Position numbers and translations under genes: made by a program. A stretch of DNA of 64,000 nt from Sphaerotilus sp. (lineage in GTDB: Bacteria; Pseudomonadota; Gammaproteobacteria; Burkholderiales; Burkholderiaceae_C): assembly GCA_013299055.1 (NCBI GenBank), contig JAAFKB010000004.1:1-64000 (forward strand). Reading direction: 5' to 3'. The first letter of the stretch is position 1; every line of letters begins with the position of its first letter. Under the pieces are notes generated by a model. It made no database searches. It worked only from the letters and a program-made list of their open reading frames with translations, and was not told where the DNA came from. Of the stretch, positions 39,599 to 48,630 are shown piece after piece.

Positions 39599-40254
39599 GG
39601 TCGACCCGCCGCACGCTGCTCGCCTGGGCGGGGAGTGTCGGCCTGACGGGCTGGACGCCACTGGCGCACGCGGGGGGGCAGGCGGAAGAGCCGCTGGCCG
39701 ACTCGGTGCGCACGGCACTGGCGTCGGCGGTGGCGGGCGAGGGTGCACCGCCGAAGCTCGATTTCCCGACGGTGGACGCCCGGCTCGTGTACCTGCGCTG
39801 GCTCGGCGCGATGAGCCAGCGGCTGGCCAGGCGCAAGCCGGACTTCGACGTGCGACGCGAGTTCCTGGAGACCGTCTGGTACGAGAGCCGCCGCGCCGGG
39901 CTGGACACCGCGCTGGTGCTCGGGCTGATCGAGGTGGAAAGCGGCTTCCGCAAGTACGCGATCTCGGTGGTCGGCGCGCGCAGCTACATGCAGGTGATGC
40001 CGTTCTGGGCGCGGCTGATCGGTGATGGCGACGCGAGCCGGCTGTTCCACATGCAGACGAACCTGCGCTTCGGGTGCGTGATCCTGCGGCACTACCTGGA
40101 CCGCGAGAAGGGCGATCTGTTCATGGCGCTCGGCCGCTACAACGGCAGCCGGGGCAAGGCACCGTATCCGACCATGGTGATGGCGGTGCGGCGGCGTTGG
40201 GAATTCACCGATCCTGCGTCGCTTGCCCCGATTGTTTCCCCGACTTCACGGTGA
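39595..40254 (+). CDS. Lytic transglycosylase (SLT domain)
   Basis: A 219-residue peptidoglycan lytic transglycosylase. The signal peptide ([19 protein letters not shown]...HA) has a twin-arginine-like RR, so Tat export is possible. The catalytic domain has [20 protein letters not shown] with the catalytic Glu in VESGF, then [25 protein letters not shown] and ALGRYNGS. The usual GxxGLMQ appears as GARSYMQ, a mild departure. Coupled to proS by an ATGA overlap. Confidence 0.9.
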   Translation: MRSTRRTLLAWAGSVGLTGWTPLAHAGGQAEEPLADSVRTALASAVAGEGAPPKLDFPTVDARLVYLRWLGAMSQRLARRKPDFDVRREFLETVWYESRRAGLDTALVLGLIEVESGFRKYAISVVGARSYMQVMPFWARLIGDGDASRLFHMQTNLRFGCVILRHYLDREKGDLFMALGRYNGSRGKAPYPTMVMAVRRRWEFTDPASLAPIVSPTSR

Positions 40255-40280
40255 TCGGCAACCCGCTACACTCAAGCGTC

Positions 40281-40619
40281 ATGTTGCGCCGCGGTCTGTC
40301 CCTGTTGCTCGCCTTGCTGCTGCTGTATGTCGGGTGGTCCGGCGCAGCCCGCGCCAGCGTGTTCGTCCAGGAAGCCGCGGATACCGTGGTGGTGCTGTCC
40401 GAAGACCGTCGCTGCTGTCCGGAACTGCCTGCGACGGCGGTGGAAACGGTGGAGCCAGCGGGGCTGGTCGAGCTGGCGGAATTGCTGTTCCTGCCTGTGG
40501 ACCTGAACACGACCGGTTTCGGGATCGGTGTCCACCTGCGTCCCCATCCCGTGCTGGAGACCGGGCATCCCACCCCCTGCCTGGCGGGCCTGCTGCGGCC
40601 TCCATCGCACGCGGCTTGA
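40281..40619 (+). CDS. Small secreted protein of unknown function
   Basis: A 112-residue protein with a clear signal peptide (GLSLLLALLLLYVGWSGAARA). The mature part is about 80 residues with a CC pair (EDRRCCPELPA), a hydrophobic acidic helix (LVELAELLFLPVDLN) and a C-terminal Pro/His-rich tail. No family is recognised. The ATG at 40281 follows the transglycosylase gene by 26 bp; a GCCAC/GTGGC hairpin at 40631-40644 follows the stop. Confidence 0.55.
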   Translation: MLRRGLSLLLALLLLYVGWSGAARASVFVQEAADTVVVLSEDRRCCPELPATAVETVEPAGLVELAELLFLPVDLNTTGFGIGVHLRPHPVLETGHPTPCLAGLLRPPSHAA

Positions 40620-40702
40620 GCCCGTTGCAGGCCACGTCCGTGGCTTGATGTCCGCCTGTTCGTCCCCATCTCGTTTCCATTGCACTCTCAGGAGTACCTG
40701 CC

Positions 40703-41398
40703 ATGTCCGACCTTTTCCAGACCCACGGCTTCGGCGCTGTGGCCATGCCCAGCGCCGCCGAGCGCAACCGTGTCCTGCGCAACACCTACTGGCTGCTCGC
40801 GCTGTCGATGATTCCCACCGTGCTGGGCGCGTGGATCGGCGTCAGCACCGGCCTGACCCGCCTGATGTCGCCGATGGTCGGCCTGATCGTGTTCATGGCC
40901 GGCGCGTTCGGTTTCATGTACGCGATCGAGAAGACCAAGAACTCGGCCGCTGGCGTGCCGATCCTGCTGGCCTTCACCTTCTTCATGGGCCTGATGCTGT
41001 CGCGGCTGGTCGGCTCGGTGCTGGGCATGGCCAACGGTGCCAGCCTGATCATGCTGGCGTTTGCCGGCACGGGTGCGATCTTCCTGGGCATGGCCACGCT
41101 GTCGTCCGTCATCAAGCGCGACCTCGGCTCGATGGGCAAGTTCCTGTTCATCGGGATGGTCATGCTGCTGGTGGCCAGCATCGCCAACATCTTCCTGCAG
41201 TCGAGCGCGCTGATGATCACGCTGTCGGTGCTGGCGATCGGCATCTTCTCGGCCTTCATCCTGTACGACCTCAAGCGCGTGCAGAACGGCGAGGAGACCA
41301 ACTACATCACCGCCACGCTGGGCATCTACCTGAGCCTCTACAACGTGTTCCAGTCGCTGCTGTCGCTGCTGGGCATCTTTGGTGGCAACGACGACTGA
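40703..41398 (+). CDS. Bax inhibitor-1/YccA family membrane protein
   Basis: A 231-residue protein with about seven hydrophobic segments and the family signatures RNTYWLLALSMIPTVLGAW and the C-terminal ILYDLKRVQNGEETNYI...LYLSLYNVFQSLLSLLG-type end with conserved acidic residues. In E. coli YccA modulates FtsH; related proteins leak calcium. AGGAG lies 8 bp upstream of the ATG. It precedes an ECF sigma gene by 15 bp. Confidence 0.92.
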   Translation: MSDLFQTHGFGAVAMPSAAERNRVLRNTYWLLALSMIPTVLGAWIGVSTGLTRLMSPMVGLIVFMAGAFGFMYAIEKTKNSAAGVPILLAFTFFMGLMLSRLVGSVLGMANGASLIMLAFAGTGAIFLGMATLSSVIKRDLGSMGKFLFIGMVMLLVASIANIFLQSSALMITLSVLAIGIFSAFILYDLKRVQNGEETNYITATLGIYLSLYNVFQSLLSLLGIFGGNDD

Positions 41399-41413
41399 TT
41401 CCTGTCGTCCCGC

Positions 41414-42046
41414 ATGGTCACTCCCCGCGACGCCTGGACCGACCGCGGCGAAGCGTTGGCCCAGGTGCTCGCACGGGTGGCCCTCGGCGACCGTGCGGCG
41501 TTTGCCACGCTGTACCAGGCCAGCAGCGCGCATCTCTTTGGCGTCATCCTGCGTATCAATCCCGACCGAGCACAGGCCGAGGACATCTTGCAGGACATCT
41601 TTGTCAACATCTGGCGCGCTGCCCCCGACTTCGACGCCACCCGCAGCCAGCCGCTGACCTGGCTGACCAGCATCGCCCGCCACCGGGCGATCGACAGCCT
41701 GCGCCGCCGCAAGACCGAGGTCTCGACCGTCAGCACCCACGCGCTGGTGGCTGGTGCGGATGGCGAGGATGAAGTCGATCTGCTGGCGGGTCAGGCCAGT
41801 CCCGACGCCGGGCCGCTGGAGTTGCTGCAGCAGGCGGCGCAGGCCCGCGAGGTCACGCACTGCCTGGGCCAGTTGTCGGCCGAGCAGCAGCAGTGCGTGG
41901 CGCTGACCTACTACCAGGGCTTGTCGCACAGCGAGGTCGCCGAGCACCTGGCGCAGCCGCTGGGCACCGTGAAAAGCTGGGTGCGGCGGGCGCTGCTGGC
42001 GCTGAAGGACTGCCTCGGTCGTCCTGCAACTGCTGCGAAGGGCTGA
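41414..42046 (+). CDS. ECF sigma factor (SigK-like)
   Basis: A 210-residue RNA polymerase sigma factor with region 2 (FATLYQASSAHLFGVILRI, DILQDIFVNIWRAAPDF, PLTWLTSIARHRAIDSLRRR) and region 4 (CLGQLSAEQQQCVALTYYQG, SHSEVAEHLAQPLGTVKSWV). A flexible ~45-residue linker separates them. An anti-sigma gene starts 6 bp downstream, so activity is likely controlled by sequestration. The target promoters are not identified here. Confidence 0.94.
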   Translation: MVTPRDAWTDRGEALAQVLARVALGDRAAFATLYQASSAHLFGVILRINPDRAQAEDILQDIFVNIWRAAPDFDATRSQPLTWLTSIARHRAIDSLRRRKTEVSTVSTHALVAGADGEDEVDLLAGQASPDAGPLELLQQAAQAREVTHCLGQLSAEQQQCVALTYYQGLSHSEVAEHLAQPLGTVKSWVRRALLALKDCLGRPATAAKG

Positions 42047-42052
42047 GCCACC

Positions 42053-42751
42053 ATGGACTACAGCCGCCGCGAACTCGCCGACCGACTCGCCGCCGAATAC
42101 GTGCTCGGCACGCTGCAGGGGCCGGCGCGTCGGCGCTTCGAGAATTTGCTGAGCGCCCACCCGGCCTTGCGTCAGGCGGTGGCGCAGTGGCAGGAACGGC
42201 TCTCGCCACTGTCGAGCAGCGTGACCGCCGTCGCGCCGCCCGCGCAGGTGTGGCAGCGCATCGAGGGGCGTCTGTTCGCCGACCGTGCGGTTCCGGCCGC
42301 GCCGACCGTGCGCTGGTGGGAGCGGCTGGCGCTGTGGCGGGCCGCGAGCGGGCTGGCCACGGCGGCGGCCGTGGCGCTGTTCGTGGTGGCCGCGCAGGTG
42401 CCGCCGCCGCAGGCCCCCATCATCGTCGTGCTCGGCGCCCAGTCCGAAGTGGCCCAGGCGCTCAACGCCAGCTTCGTCGCCAGCGTCAGCGGGGACGGGC
42501 GGGCGCTGGTGCTGCGACCACTGAACGCGCCGTCGCTGTCGCCGCAACAGGCGCTGGAGCTGTGGGCGGTGCCGGCCCAGGGGGCACCGCGCTCGCTCGG
42601 GCTGGTGCAGGCGGCGGGCGCGACGACGCTGCTGCGGGCCCGGCTGCTGAGCGACACGGCCGCCTTCGCGGTCAGCGTCGAGCCGGCGGGTGGCTCCACC
42701 ACGGGCGCGCCCACCGGCCCGATCGTCTCGGTCGGCAAGCTGCAGATCTGA
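42053..42751 (+). CDS. Anti-sigma factor (RskA-type)
   Basis: A 232-residue membrane protein. The N terminus (SRRELADRLAAEYVLGTLQG, RRRFENLLSAHPALRQAV) is an anti-sigma zinc-finger-like helical domain lacking the Zn ligands, as in RskA proteins. A transmembrane segment lies near residues 97-113, and the periplasmic RskA C-terminal domain includes SLSPQQALELWAVPAQGAPR. It should hold the adjacent ECF sigma inactive until an envelope signal releases it. Confidence 0.92.
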   Translation: MDYSRRELADRLAAEYVLGTLQGPARRRFENLLSAHPALRQAVAQWQERLSPLSSSVTAVAPPAQVWQRIEGRLFADRAVPAAPTVRWWERLALWRAASGLATAAAVALFVVAAQVPPPQAPIIVVLGAQSEVAQALNASFVASVSGDGRALVLRPLNAPSLSPQQALELWAVPAQGAPRSLGLVQAAGATTLLRARLLSDTAAFAVSVEPAGGSTTGAPTGPIVSVGKLQI

Positions 42752-42889
42752 CGGGCTGATTTTTTCGCGTTCCCTGCATCCGATCGGGAACGGCCTGCGT
42801 ACAGAGGTTCATGGCGGTGCAAACCAGCCCCGCCACCAGCGCACCACCCCCGCGTGCGCTGCCCTCATCCGGTACGAAGGAGCCTTCGC

Positions 42890-44416
42890 GTGAACACTCT
42901 CAACCGCTTCGCCATCCCGCTCGCCCTGTGTGCCCTGGCCGGGGGCGCCGACGCCTCCAGCCACCGCGAGGCACCGTTCATCACCACCGCGCCCAAGGTG
43001 GACGCGAGCGACTTCTACCTCTTCCGCAGCTACGAGACTGGCCGCAGCGACTACGTGACGCTGATCGCCAACTACCAGCCGCTGCAGGACGCCTACGGCG
43101 GGCCGAACTACTTCTCGATGGACCCGAACGCGCTCTACGAGATCCATCTGGACCACAACGGCGACGCCAAGGAAGACCTGACCTTCCAGTTCCGCTTCAA
43201 GAACACGCTGGCGGGCAACGGCGCGGGCGTGAGCCTGAACATCGGCGGCAAGGCGGTCGGCATCCCGCTGATCCAGGCGGGCACGGTGGCGAACGTGAAG
43301 GACGCGAACCTGCAGCTTGGCGAGAGCTACACCGTGACCGTGATGCGCGGTGGCCGCCGTGGTGCGCAGGCCCACGCCGTGACCAACGCGGCCAACGGCA
43401 GCAGCACCTTCGACAAGCCCGTGGACAACATCGGCGTCAAGACGATCCCCGACTACGCCGGCTACGCCGCCAAGCACCTCTACAACGTCAACATCCCCGG
43501 CTGCAACCAGCCCGGCCGCATCTTCGTCGGCCAGCGGCAAGACCCGTTTGCCGTCAACCTGGGCACCATCTTCGACCTGGTGAACGCGCCCGTGTCCGTC
43601 ATCACCGATCCGGCCCTGATCGGCGCGGTGCCCAACACCATCGGCGACAAGAACGTGACGACGCTGGCGATGGAGGTCCACAAGAGCTGCCTGACCAACG
43701 GGGATGACGTGATCGGCGGCTGGACCACCGCCAGCCTGCGCCAGGCCCGCCTGCTCAACGGCCAGCCCGCGTCCGGCCACCACGCCAGCGAGAAGGCCGG
43801 TGGCGCGTGGACCCAGGTGTCGCGCCTGGGCATGCCGCTGGTCAACGAGGTCGTGATCGGGCTGAAGGACAAGGACAAGTTCAACGCCTCGAAGCCCTCG
43901 GGCGACGGGCAGTTCGCCGACTACGTGACGAACCCGACCCTGCCGGCGCTGCTGGAGATCGCGCTGGCGCTGCCGGGCACCGCGCCGACCAACTTCCCGC
44001 GCACCGACCTCGTGACCACCTTCCTCACTGGCATCAAGGGCGTGAACCAGCCGAAGAACGTCGTGGCCTCGGAGATGCTGCGCCTGAACACGGCCATCGC
44101 GCCGGTGCCGTTCGCGCAGCAGAACCGGCTCGGCATCGTCGGCAACCTCCTCGCGGGGGGCAGCGACAACGCCGGTTTTCCGAACGGGCGCCGGCCGAAG
44201 GACGACGTGGTGGACATCTCGCTGGTGGCGGTGATGGGCGGGCTGTGCATGGCGAACGGCAACAGCGATGCGCTGGGCTTCGGCGCGGCGTGCAAGCCGT
44301 CGGCGGTGCCGCTGGGGGCGACGGCGTTCAAGCTGCACGACGCGGTGGACCAGGCCAAGGTGCCGCTGCTGGCCGGGTTCCCTTACCTCAACACGCCGAT
44401 TGCCGGCAGCAAGTGA
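42890..44416 (+). CDS. DUF4331 family secreted protein
   Basis: A 508-residue protein with a GTG start chosen because GAAGGAG lies 7 bp upstream and it gives a compact signal peptide (RFAIPLALCALAGGADA). The mature protein begins with the DUF4331 signature SSHREAPFI and has VDASDFYLFRSYE, the MDPNALYEIHLDHNGDA segment and VSRLGMPLVNEVVIGLKDKDK. The function of DUF4331 is unknown; the Asp-rich segments suggest metal binding. It sits directly after the ECF sigma/anti-sigma pair. Confidence 0.9.
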   Translation: MNTLNRFAIPLALCALAGGADASSHREAPFITTAPKVDASDFYLFRSYETGRSDYVTLIANYQPLQDAYGGPNYFSMDPNALYEIHLDHNGDAKEDLTFQFRFKNTLAGNGAGVSLNIGGKAVGIPLIQAGTVANVKDANLQLGESYTVTVMRGGRRGAQAHAVTNAANGSSTFDKPVDNIGVKTIPDYAGYAAKHLYNVNIPGCNQPGRIFVGQRQDPFAVNLGTIFDLVNAPVSVITDPALIGAVPNTIGDKNVTTLAMEVHKSCLTNGDDVIGGWTTASLRQARLLNGQPASGHHASEKAGGAWTQVSRLGMPLVNEVVIGLKDKDKFNASKPSGDGQFADYVTNPTLPALLEIALALPGTAPTNFPRTDLVTTFLTGIKGVNQPKNVVASEMLRLNTAIAPVPFAQQNRLGIVGNLLAGGSDNAGFPNGRRPKDDVVDISLVAVMGGLCMANGNSDALGFGAACKPSAVPLGATAFKLHDAVDQAKVPLLAGFPYLNTPIAGSK

Positions 44417-44445
44417 GCACCACCACCACCAGACAGGAGCACGCC

Positions 44446-44700
44446 ATGAACACGAAACCACTTTTCCTTGTCCTGCTGCTGTGTGCCGGGGTGACGGGCC
44501 TGACTGGCTGCGGCGGGGGCGGCGACGAGGCCACCACGCCAATGGCCGACACCGCCGTGCCGGCCAGCGCCACCGTGTCGTCCGAGGCGTTCACCGCCTA
44601 TGCCGGGGCGACGGTCTCGGACGACACCGCCGAGCCGCTGAGTCTCGCCGGTGTGGAGCCGCCCGTGTCGGAGACGGCGGAACCGGCCGACGTGAGCTGA
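44446..44700 (+). CDS. Small predicted lipoprotein
   Basis: An 84-residue protein: signal peptide (LFLVLLLCAGVTGLTGC) with lipobox LTGC, then a short Gly run and an acidic/Thr/Ala-rich low-complexity tail with no recognised domain. CAGGAG lies upstream of the ATG. It lies between the DUF4331 gene and the repeat-protein gene, so it is probably part of the same transcript. Confidence 0.65.
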   Translation: MNTKPLFLVLLLCAGVTGLTGCGGGGDEATTPMADTAVPASATVSSEAFTAYAGATVSDDTAEPLSLAGVEPPVSETAEPADVS

Positions 44701-44711
44701 GTCGCCGCCCC

Positions 44712-45920
44712 ATGCGCACCGCCACCACCACCACCGCCCCCTGGACGCTGGCTGCCGCGCTGCTGCTGACCGGGTGGACGACGCTGCCGCAGGCCGCACC
44801 GTTCACCCCGGCCCGCGACGACGAGGTGGTGCAGCGGCTGCCGACCCGGCTGGACGCTGCGGTCCGCCAGCAGCGCACCCGGCTGGCCCGTGATCCGCAG
44901 CAGTTGCCCCTGGCGCTGGCGACAGCCCAGACCGCGATCGAGCGGGCGCGGCGTTTCGGCGATCCGCGTGAGCTGGGGCAGGCACAGGGGGCGCTGGCGC
45001 CATGGTGGGGTCTGGCCGATCCGCCGCCCGCGGTGCGGCTGCTGCGGGCGACGGTGCGGCAGAGCCAGCATGACTTTGCGGCCGCGCTGACCGACCTGGA
45101 GGCCCTCTCTGCAAACGGCACGGTGCCGCTGGTGGTGCGGGCGCAGGCCGGGTTGACGCGGGCGTCGGTGCTGCAGGTGACGGGGCGCTGGGCGGAGGCG
45201 CGTCGGGTGTGCGAGTCCTTGCAGGCGTTGCGGTTCGAGTCACTCGGGGCCGTGTTGTCGCGACTGGCGCGGGCCTGTGTCGCCGAACTGCGCAGCCTGC
45301 AAGGCCAGCCCCGGCAGGCGGCAGCAGACCTGACCGCGCTGGCCCGCGAGGCGCCGGATGATCGCTGGCTGGCGCTGCTGCGGGCCGAACTGGCACAGCG
45401 CATGGGCGACGATGCGGCGGCGCGGACCCACTTTCGGGCCGCGGTGTCGGCGGGCGCCGAGGTCTACGCCATCGCCGCGCAGGCCGACTGGCTGCTCGAC
45501 CGTGGACAGCTCCGCGAGGCGCTGGCACTGGTGGACACGGGCGACACCGAGGCCGACGCGCTGCTGCTGCGCCGGGCCATCGCGCTGCATCGGCTGGGGG
45601 ATGCGCGGGCATCGGCCGCGGTCGCGGCGATGAAAGCCCGGCTGGACGCCGCACGCCTGCGGGGCGAGGTCCACGCCCGCGAGGAGGCCCGGCTGGCGCT
45701 GGAGGCGTTGAACGAGCCGGCGCGCGCCCTGACGCTGGCTGTGGAGAACTGGGCGCAGCAGAAGGAGCCGGCGGACGCCGTGCTGCTGGCGCGGGCGGCG
45801 GTGGCGGCGGGTCGGCCCGAGACGGCAGCGCCGGTGTGGGCGCTGGTGCGAGAGGCTGGATGGTCCGATGTCCGGCTGGCGTCCCTGGTGGAAGCGAACA
45901 CGACGAAGGCCCGGCCATGA
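44712..45920 (+). CDS. Exported helical-repeat (TPR-like) protein
   Basis: A 402-residue protein with an N-terminal signal peptide (TLAAALLLTGWTTLPQAAP) followed by Ala/Leu/Arg-rich helical repeats of TPR type (VRAQAGLTRASVLQVTGRWA, LLALRAELAQ-like segments, ALHRLGDARASAAVAAMKAR). No catalytic motif is seen. It starts 11 bp after the small lipoprotein gene and its stop overlaps the HupE-like start (ATGA). It probably scaffolds the module's envelope proteins. Confidence 0.8.
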   Translation: MRTATTTTAPWTLAAALLLTGWTTLPQAAPFTPARDDEVVQRLPTRLDAAVRQQRTRLARDPQQLPLALATAQTAIERARRFGDPRELGQAQGALAPWWGLADPPPAVRLLRATVRQSQHDFAAALTDLEALSANGTVPLVVRAQAGLTRASVLQVTGRWAEARRVCESLQALRFESLGAVLSRLARACVAELRSLQGQPRQAAADLTALAREAPDDRWLALLRAELAQRMGDDAAARTHFRAAVSAGAEVYAIAAQADWLLDRGQLREALALVDTGDTEADALLLRRAIALHRLGDARASAAVAAMKARLDAARLRGEVHAREEARLALEALNEPARALTLAVENWAQQKEPADAVLLARAAVAAGRPETAAPVWALVREAGWSDVRLASLVEANTTKARP

Positions 45921-47086
45921 CCTCCTTCCCGACACGGACAAGGCGCCTGCCGGTCTTTCTCGCCGGTCTGCTGTGTGCCGGCGCAGCCCACGCCCACAAG
46001 TCCAGCGATGCCTACCTGACCTGGCGCGTCGAGGGCCACCGCATCGAGCAGCGCCTCGACATCGCGCTGCGCGACCTCGACCGCGATCTGGCGCTGGACG
46101 CGGACGAGGACGGCCAGCTGACCTGGGGCGAGGTGCGCGGGCGCTGGGCCGAGATCGCCCGAGTGGGGGCTGAAGGCGTGCGCGTGACGGCGGATGGACA
46201 GCCCTGCATTGCCGCCAGTGCGGACGTGCCGCCACAGCTCGACGAGCACACCGACGGTCGCTACGCCGTGCTGCAACAGACCTTTGAGTGTTTGGCACTG
46301 GTGCGCCGGATCGGCGTGGATTACCGGCTCTTCGCGGCCAGCGACCCCACGCACCGTGGCATTGCCCGGCTCACCACGTCGGGTGACAGTGGCGCCACCG
46401 AGCACAGCGCCGTGCTGGTGCCGGGCGCTGCTCCGCAATCCGTCGCCCTCGAACCGGCCGCCGGCACCGCAGCCCGGTCGTTCGCCGGCTTCGTGTCCGA
46501 GGGGCTGCACCACATCGCCATCGGGTTGGACCACGTCCTGTTCCTGGTGACGCTGCTGATGGTGGCGGTCTGGCGGCGCGATGACGTGGGTAACGGCTGG
46601 GTGCCGCGTCAGATGGCGTCCTCGGCGTGGAAGGAGGCGCTGCGGCTGGTGAGCGCCTTCACGGTGGCGCACTCGCTCACCCTCGGGCTGGCGGCGAGCG
46701 GGGTGCTGGCGCCGCCGTCGCGCTGGGTCGAATCGCTGATCGCGGCGAGCGTGCTGGTGGCGGCGATCGACAACGTGCGGCCTTTCCTGCGCGGGCCGCG
46801 CTGGGTCATGGTGTCGGTGTTCGGGCTGGTGCATGGCTTCGGGTTTGCCGGGCCGCTGCAGGATCTGGGGCTGCGCCAAGGCGAACTGGCGTGGCCGCTG
46901 CTGGGCTTCAACCTCGGGGTCGAGCTGGGGCAGTTGGGGCTGGTGGCGCTGCTGCTGCCGCTGGCCTGCCTGTGGCGGGACCGGGCGGTCTACCGCGGGG
47001 TGGTGCGCAGCGGCTCGGGGGTGATTGCCGCGCTGGCCAGCGTCTGGCTGCTGGAGCGCAGCCTGCAGCTCAGCCTGCTGCCGTGA
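45917..47086 (+). CDS. HupE/UreJ-family membrane protein with exported N-terminal domain
   Basis: A 389-residue protein: signal peptide ending AAHA, then a ~190-residue periplasmic part starting HKSSDAYLTWRV, then a HupE/UreJ_2-like membrane domain (FVSEGLHHIAIGLDHVLFLV, AFTVAHSLTLGLAA, FGLVHGFGFAG). The His/Asp-containing membrane motifs are typical of nickel/metal-related HupE proteins. It is the last gene of the ECF-sigma/DUF4331 module and overlaps ubiX tail-to-tail by 17 bp. Confidence 0.88.
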   Translation: MTSFPTRTRRLPVFLAGLLCAGAAHAHKSSDAYLTWRVEGHRIEQRLDIALRDLDRDLALDADEDGQLTWGEVRGRWAEIARVGAEGVRVTADGQPCIAASADVPPQLDEHTDGRYAVLQQTFECLALVRRIGVDYRLFAASDPTHRGIARLTTSGDSGATEHSAVLVPGAAPQSVALEPAAGTAARSFAGFVSEGLHHIAIGLDHVLFLVTLLMVAVWRRDDVGNGWVPRQMASSAWKEALRLVSAFTVAHSLTLGLAASGVLAPPSRWVESLIAASVLVAAIDNVRPFLRGPRWVMVSVFGLVHGFGFAGPLQDLGLRQGELAWPLLGFNLGVELGQLGLVALLLPLACLWRDRAVYRGVVRSGSGVIAALASVWLLERSLQLSLLP

Positions 47087-47663
47087 CCTTGGCCTTGAGA
47101 CCGCCCCAGCTTGTCGGGCGGGCCTCGGCCACACCACTGAGCTGCAGCACCCGCTCCACCGTCTCGTCGATCAGCTCGGCGATGGTCTGCGGCCGGTGGT
47201 AGAAGGCGGGCAGCGGGGGAAAGACGATGCCGCCCATCTCCGTCACCGCCGTCATGTTGCGCAGGTGGGCGAGGTTGAACGGCGTCTCGCGCACCATGAG
47301 GATCAGCCGCCGCCGCTCCTTCAGCGTCACGTCGGCGGCGCGGGTCAGCAGGTTGTCGCCGAAGCCATGCGCGATGGCGGCCAGCGTCTTCATCGTGCAG
47401 GGGGCGACCACCATCGCCGCCGTGTCGAAGCTGCCGCTGGCGATGCAGGCGCCGATCTCGCCGGGGGCGTGGGCATGGCTGGCCAGGGCTTCGAGCTGGC
47501 GGCGGTCGAGGCCACATTCATGGTGGACGTTGAGCACGCCCGAGGGCGTCACCACCAGATGCGTCTCGACGCCGAGGTCACGGGCACGTTCCAGGAGCCG
47601 GACGCCATAGGCGGCACCAGAGGCTCCCGTGATGCCGACGACGAGGCGGGCGGGCGCCGTCAA
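47070..47663 (-). CDS. ubiX: Flavin prenyltransferase UbiX
   Basis: A 197-residue enzyme that prenylates FMN to make the cofactor of the UbiD decarboxylase in ubiquinone synthesis. It shows VVGITGASGAAYGVRLLERA, the GSFDTAAMVVAPCTMKTLAA phosphate-site region, RRRLILMVRETPFNLAHLRN and PPLPAFYHRP. It follows grxD by 4 bp on the minus strand. Confidence 0.96.
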   Translation of the reverse strand: MTAPARLVVGITGASGAAYGVRLLERARDLGVETHLVVTPSGVLNVHHECGLDRRQLEALASHAHAPGEIGACIASGSFDTAAMVVAPCTMKTLAAIAHGFGDNLLTRAADVTLKERRRLILMVRETPFNLAHLRNMTAVTEMGGIVFPPLPAFYHRPQTIAELIDETVERVLQLSGVAEARPTSWGGLKAKVTAAG

Positions 47664-47667
47664 GGGC

Positions 47668-47991
47668 TCAGGCCGCCGGCTTGAGCTGACCGATCAGCTC
47701 CTGCAGCTCACCCGCCTGGTACATCTCCATCATGATGTCCGAGCCACCGACGAACTGGCCGCCGATGTAGAGCTGCGGGATGGTCGGCCAGTTGGCGTAG
47801 TCCTTGATGCCCTGGCGGATCTCCGGGTCTTCGAGCACGTTGACCGTGGTGAGCGGGCCGACGCCGCACGCCTTGAGGATCTGGATGGCGCGGCCGGAGA
47901 AGCCGCACTGCGGGAACTGGGCGGTGCCCTTCATGAACAGGACGACGGGGTTGCCCTTGACGAGTTGGTCGATGCGTTGCTGTGTGGACAT
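47668..47991 (-). CDS. grxD: Monothiol glutaredoxin (Grx4 type)
   Basis: A 107-residue monothiol glutaredoxin that carries Fe-S clusters. It has KGTAQFPQCGFSGRAIQIL with the CGFS active site and WPTIPQLYIGGQFVGGSDI. The ATG at 47991 starts the conserved STQQRIDQLVKGNPVVLFMK; an upstream in-frame ATG lacks support. Lies between ubiX and the prmC-prfA-hemA block. Confidence 0.96.
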   Translation of the reverse strand: MSTQQRIDQLVKGNPVVLFMKGTAQFPQCGFSGRAIQILKACGVGPLTTVNVLEDPEIRQGIKDYANWPTIPQLYIGGQFVGGSDIMMEMYQAGELQELIGQLKPAA

Positions 47992-48072
47992 GGTGCGCGG
48001 GTGGGGAGGGGGTTGGATGCGGGACAACCCCGATTTATACGGCAAAGCCGTTGCCCGCGCCGCTGTCCGGTG

Positions 48073-48504
48073 TCAGAAGGCGTAGGAAACGCCGAGCTGC
48101 AGGTCGCTGCTGCCCGAGGCCTGCACGCCGATGTCCGCCGACACCCCCCAGCCGCCCCAGCGGTTGGCGTTGACCCCGCCCGTGCTGTAGCCGAGGCCCA
48201 CATAGGGCATGGTGCGGCGCTGCGTGTTGCCCAGGCGCACCTGGGTGTCGTTGCCGAGCGGTCCTTGCAATCCGCCCGTGGCACGCAGGCCCAGGCTGGG
48301 GGCAAAGTAATGGTCGGCCGCCACACGCCAGCGCAGCGGACTGCCCTCCGTGCGCACGGACTGGCCCAGCACCAGCCGCAGGCCAGGCTGTTCGGCCAGG
48401 CTGCGCTCGCTGCTGCCGCCGGTGATCGCGGCGCCCTGTGCGGCCAGGCAGCACAGGCTCAGTGTCCAGGCAAGACAGTGGTGGGGGCGGACAGCGTGTT
48501 CCAT
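48073..48504 (-). CDS. Small outer-membrane-like protein of unknown function
   Basis: A 143-residue protein with GGAGG upstream of the ATG at 48504 and a signal peptide (LAWTLSLCCLAAQGAA). The mature part shows alternating strands with Gly turns (LRLVLGQSVRTEGSPLRWRV, PYVGLGYSTGGVNANRWGGW) and ends LQLGVSYAF with a terminal Phe, as in small eight-stranded barrels. No specific function recognised. Confidence 0.65.
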   Translation of the reverse strand: MEHAVRPHHCLAWTLSLCCLAAQGAAITGGSSERSLAEQPGLRLVLGQSVRTEGSPLRWRVAADHYFAPSLGLRATGGLQGPLGNDTQVRLGNTQRRTMPYVGLGYSTGGVNANRWGGWGVSADIGVQASGSSDLQLGVSYAF

Positions 48505-48630
48505 GGTGGCCTCCGGTGCGGTGCAGACCATGCTACGCCTGTAACTGCTTGTGTGCATGGAAGCACAGGCGCAGCCGATGAGCCACCGCTGCAAACCGGC
48601 CTGCAGCGGCAGGATTTGGGCATCCGGGGG

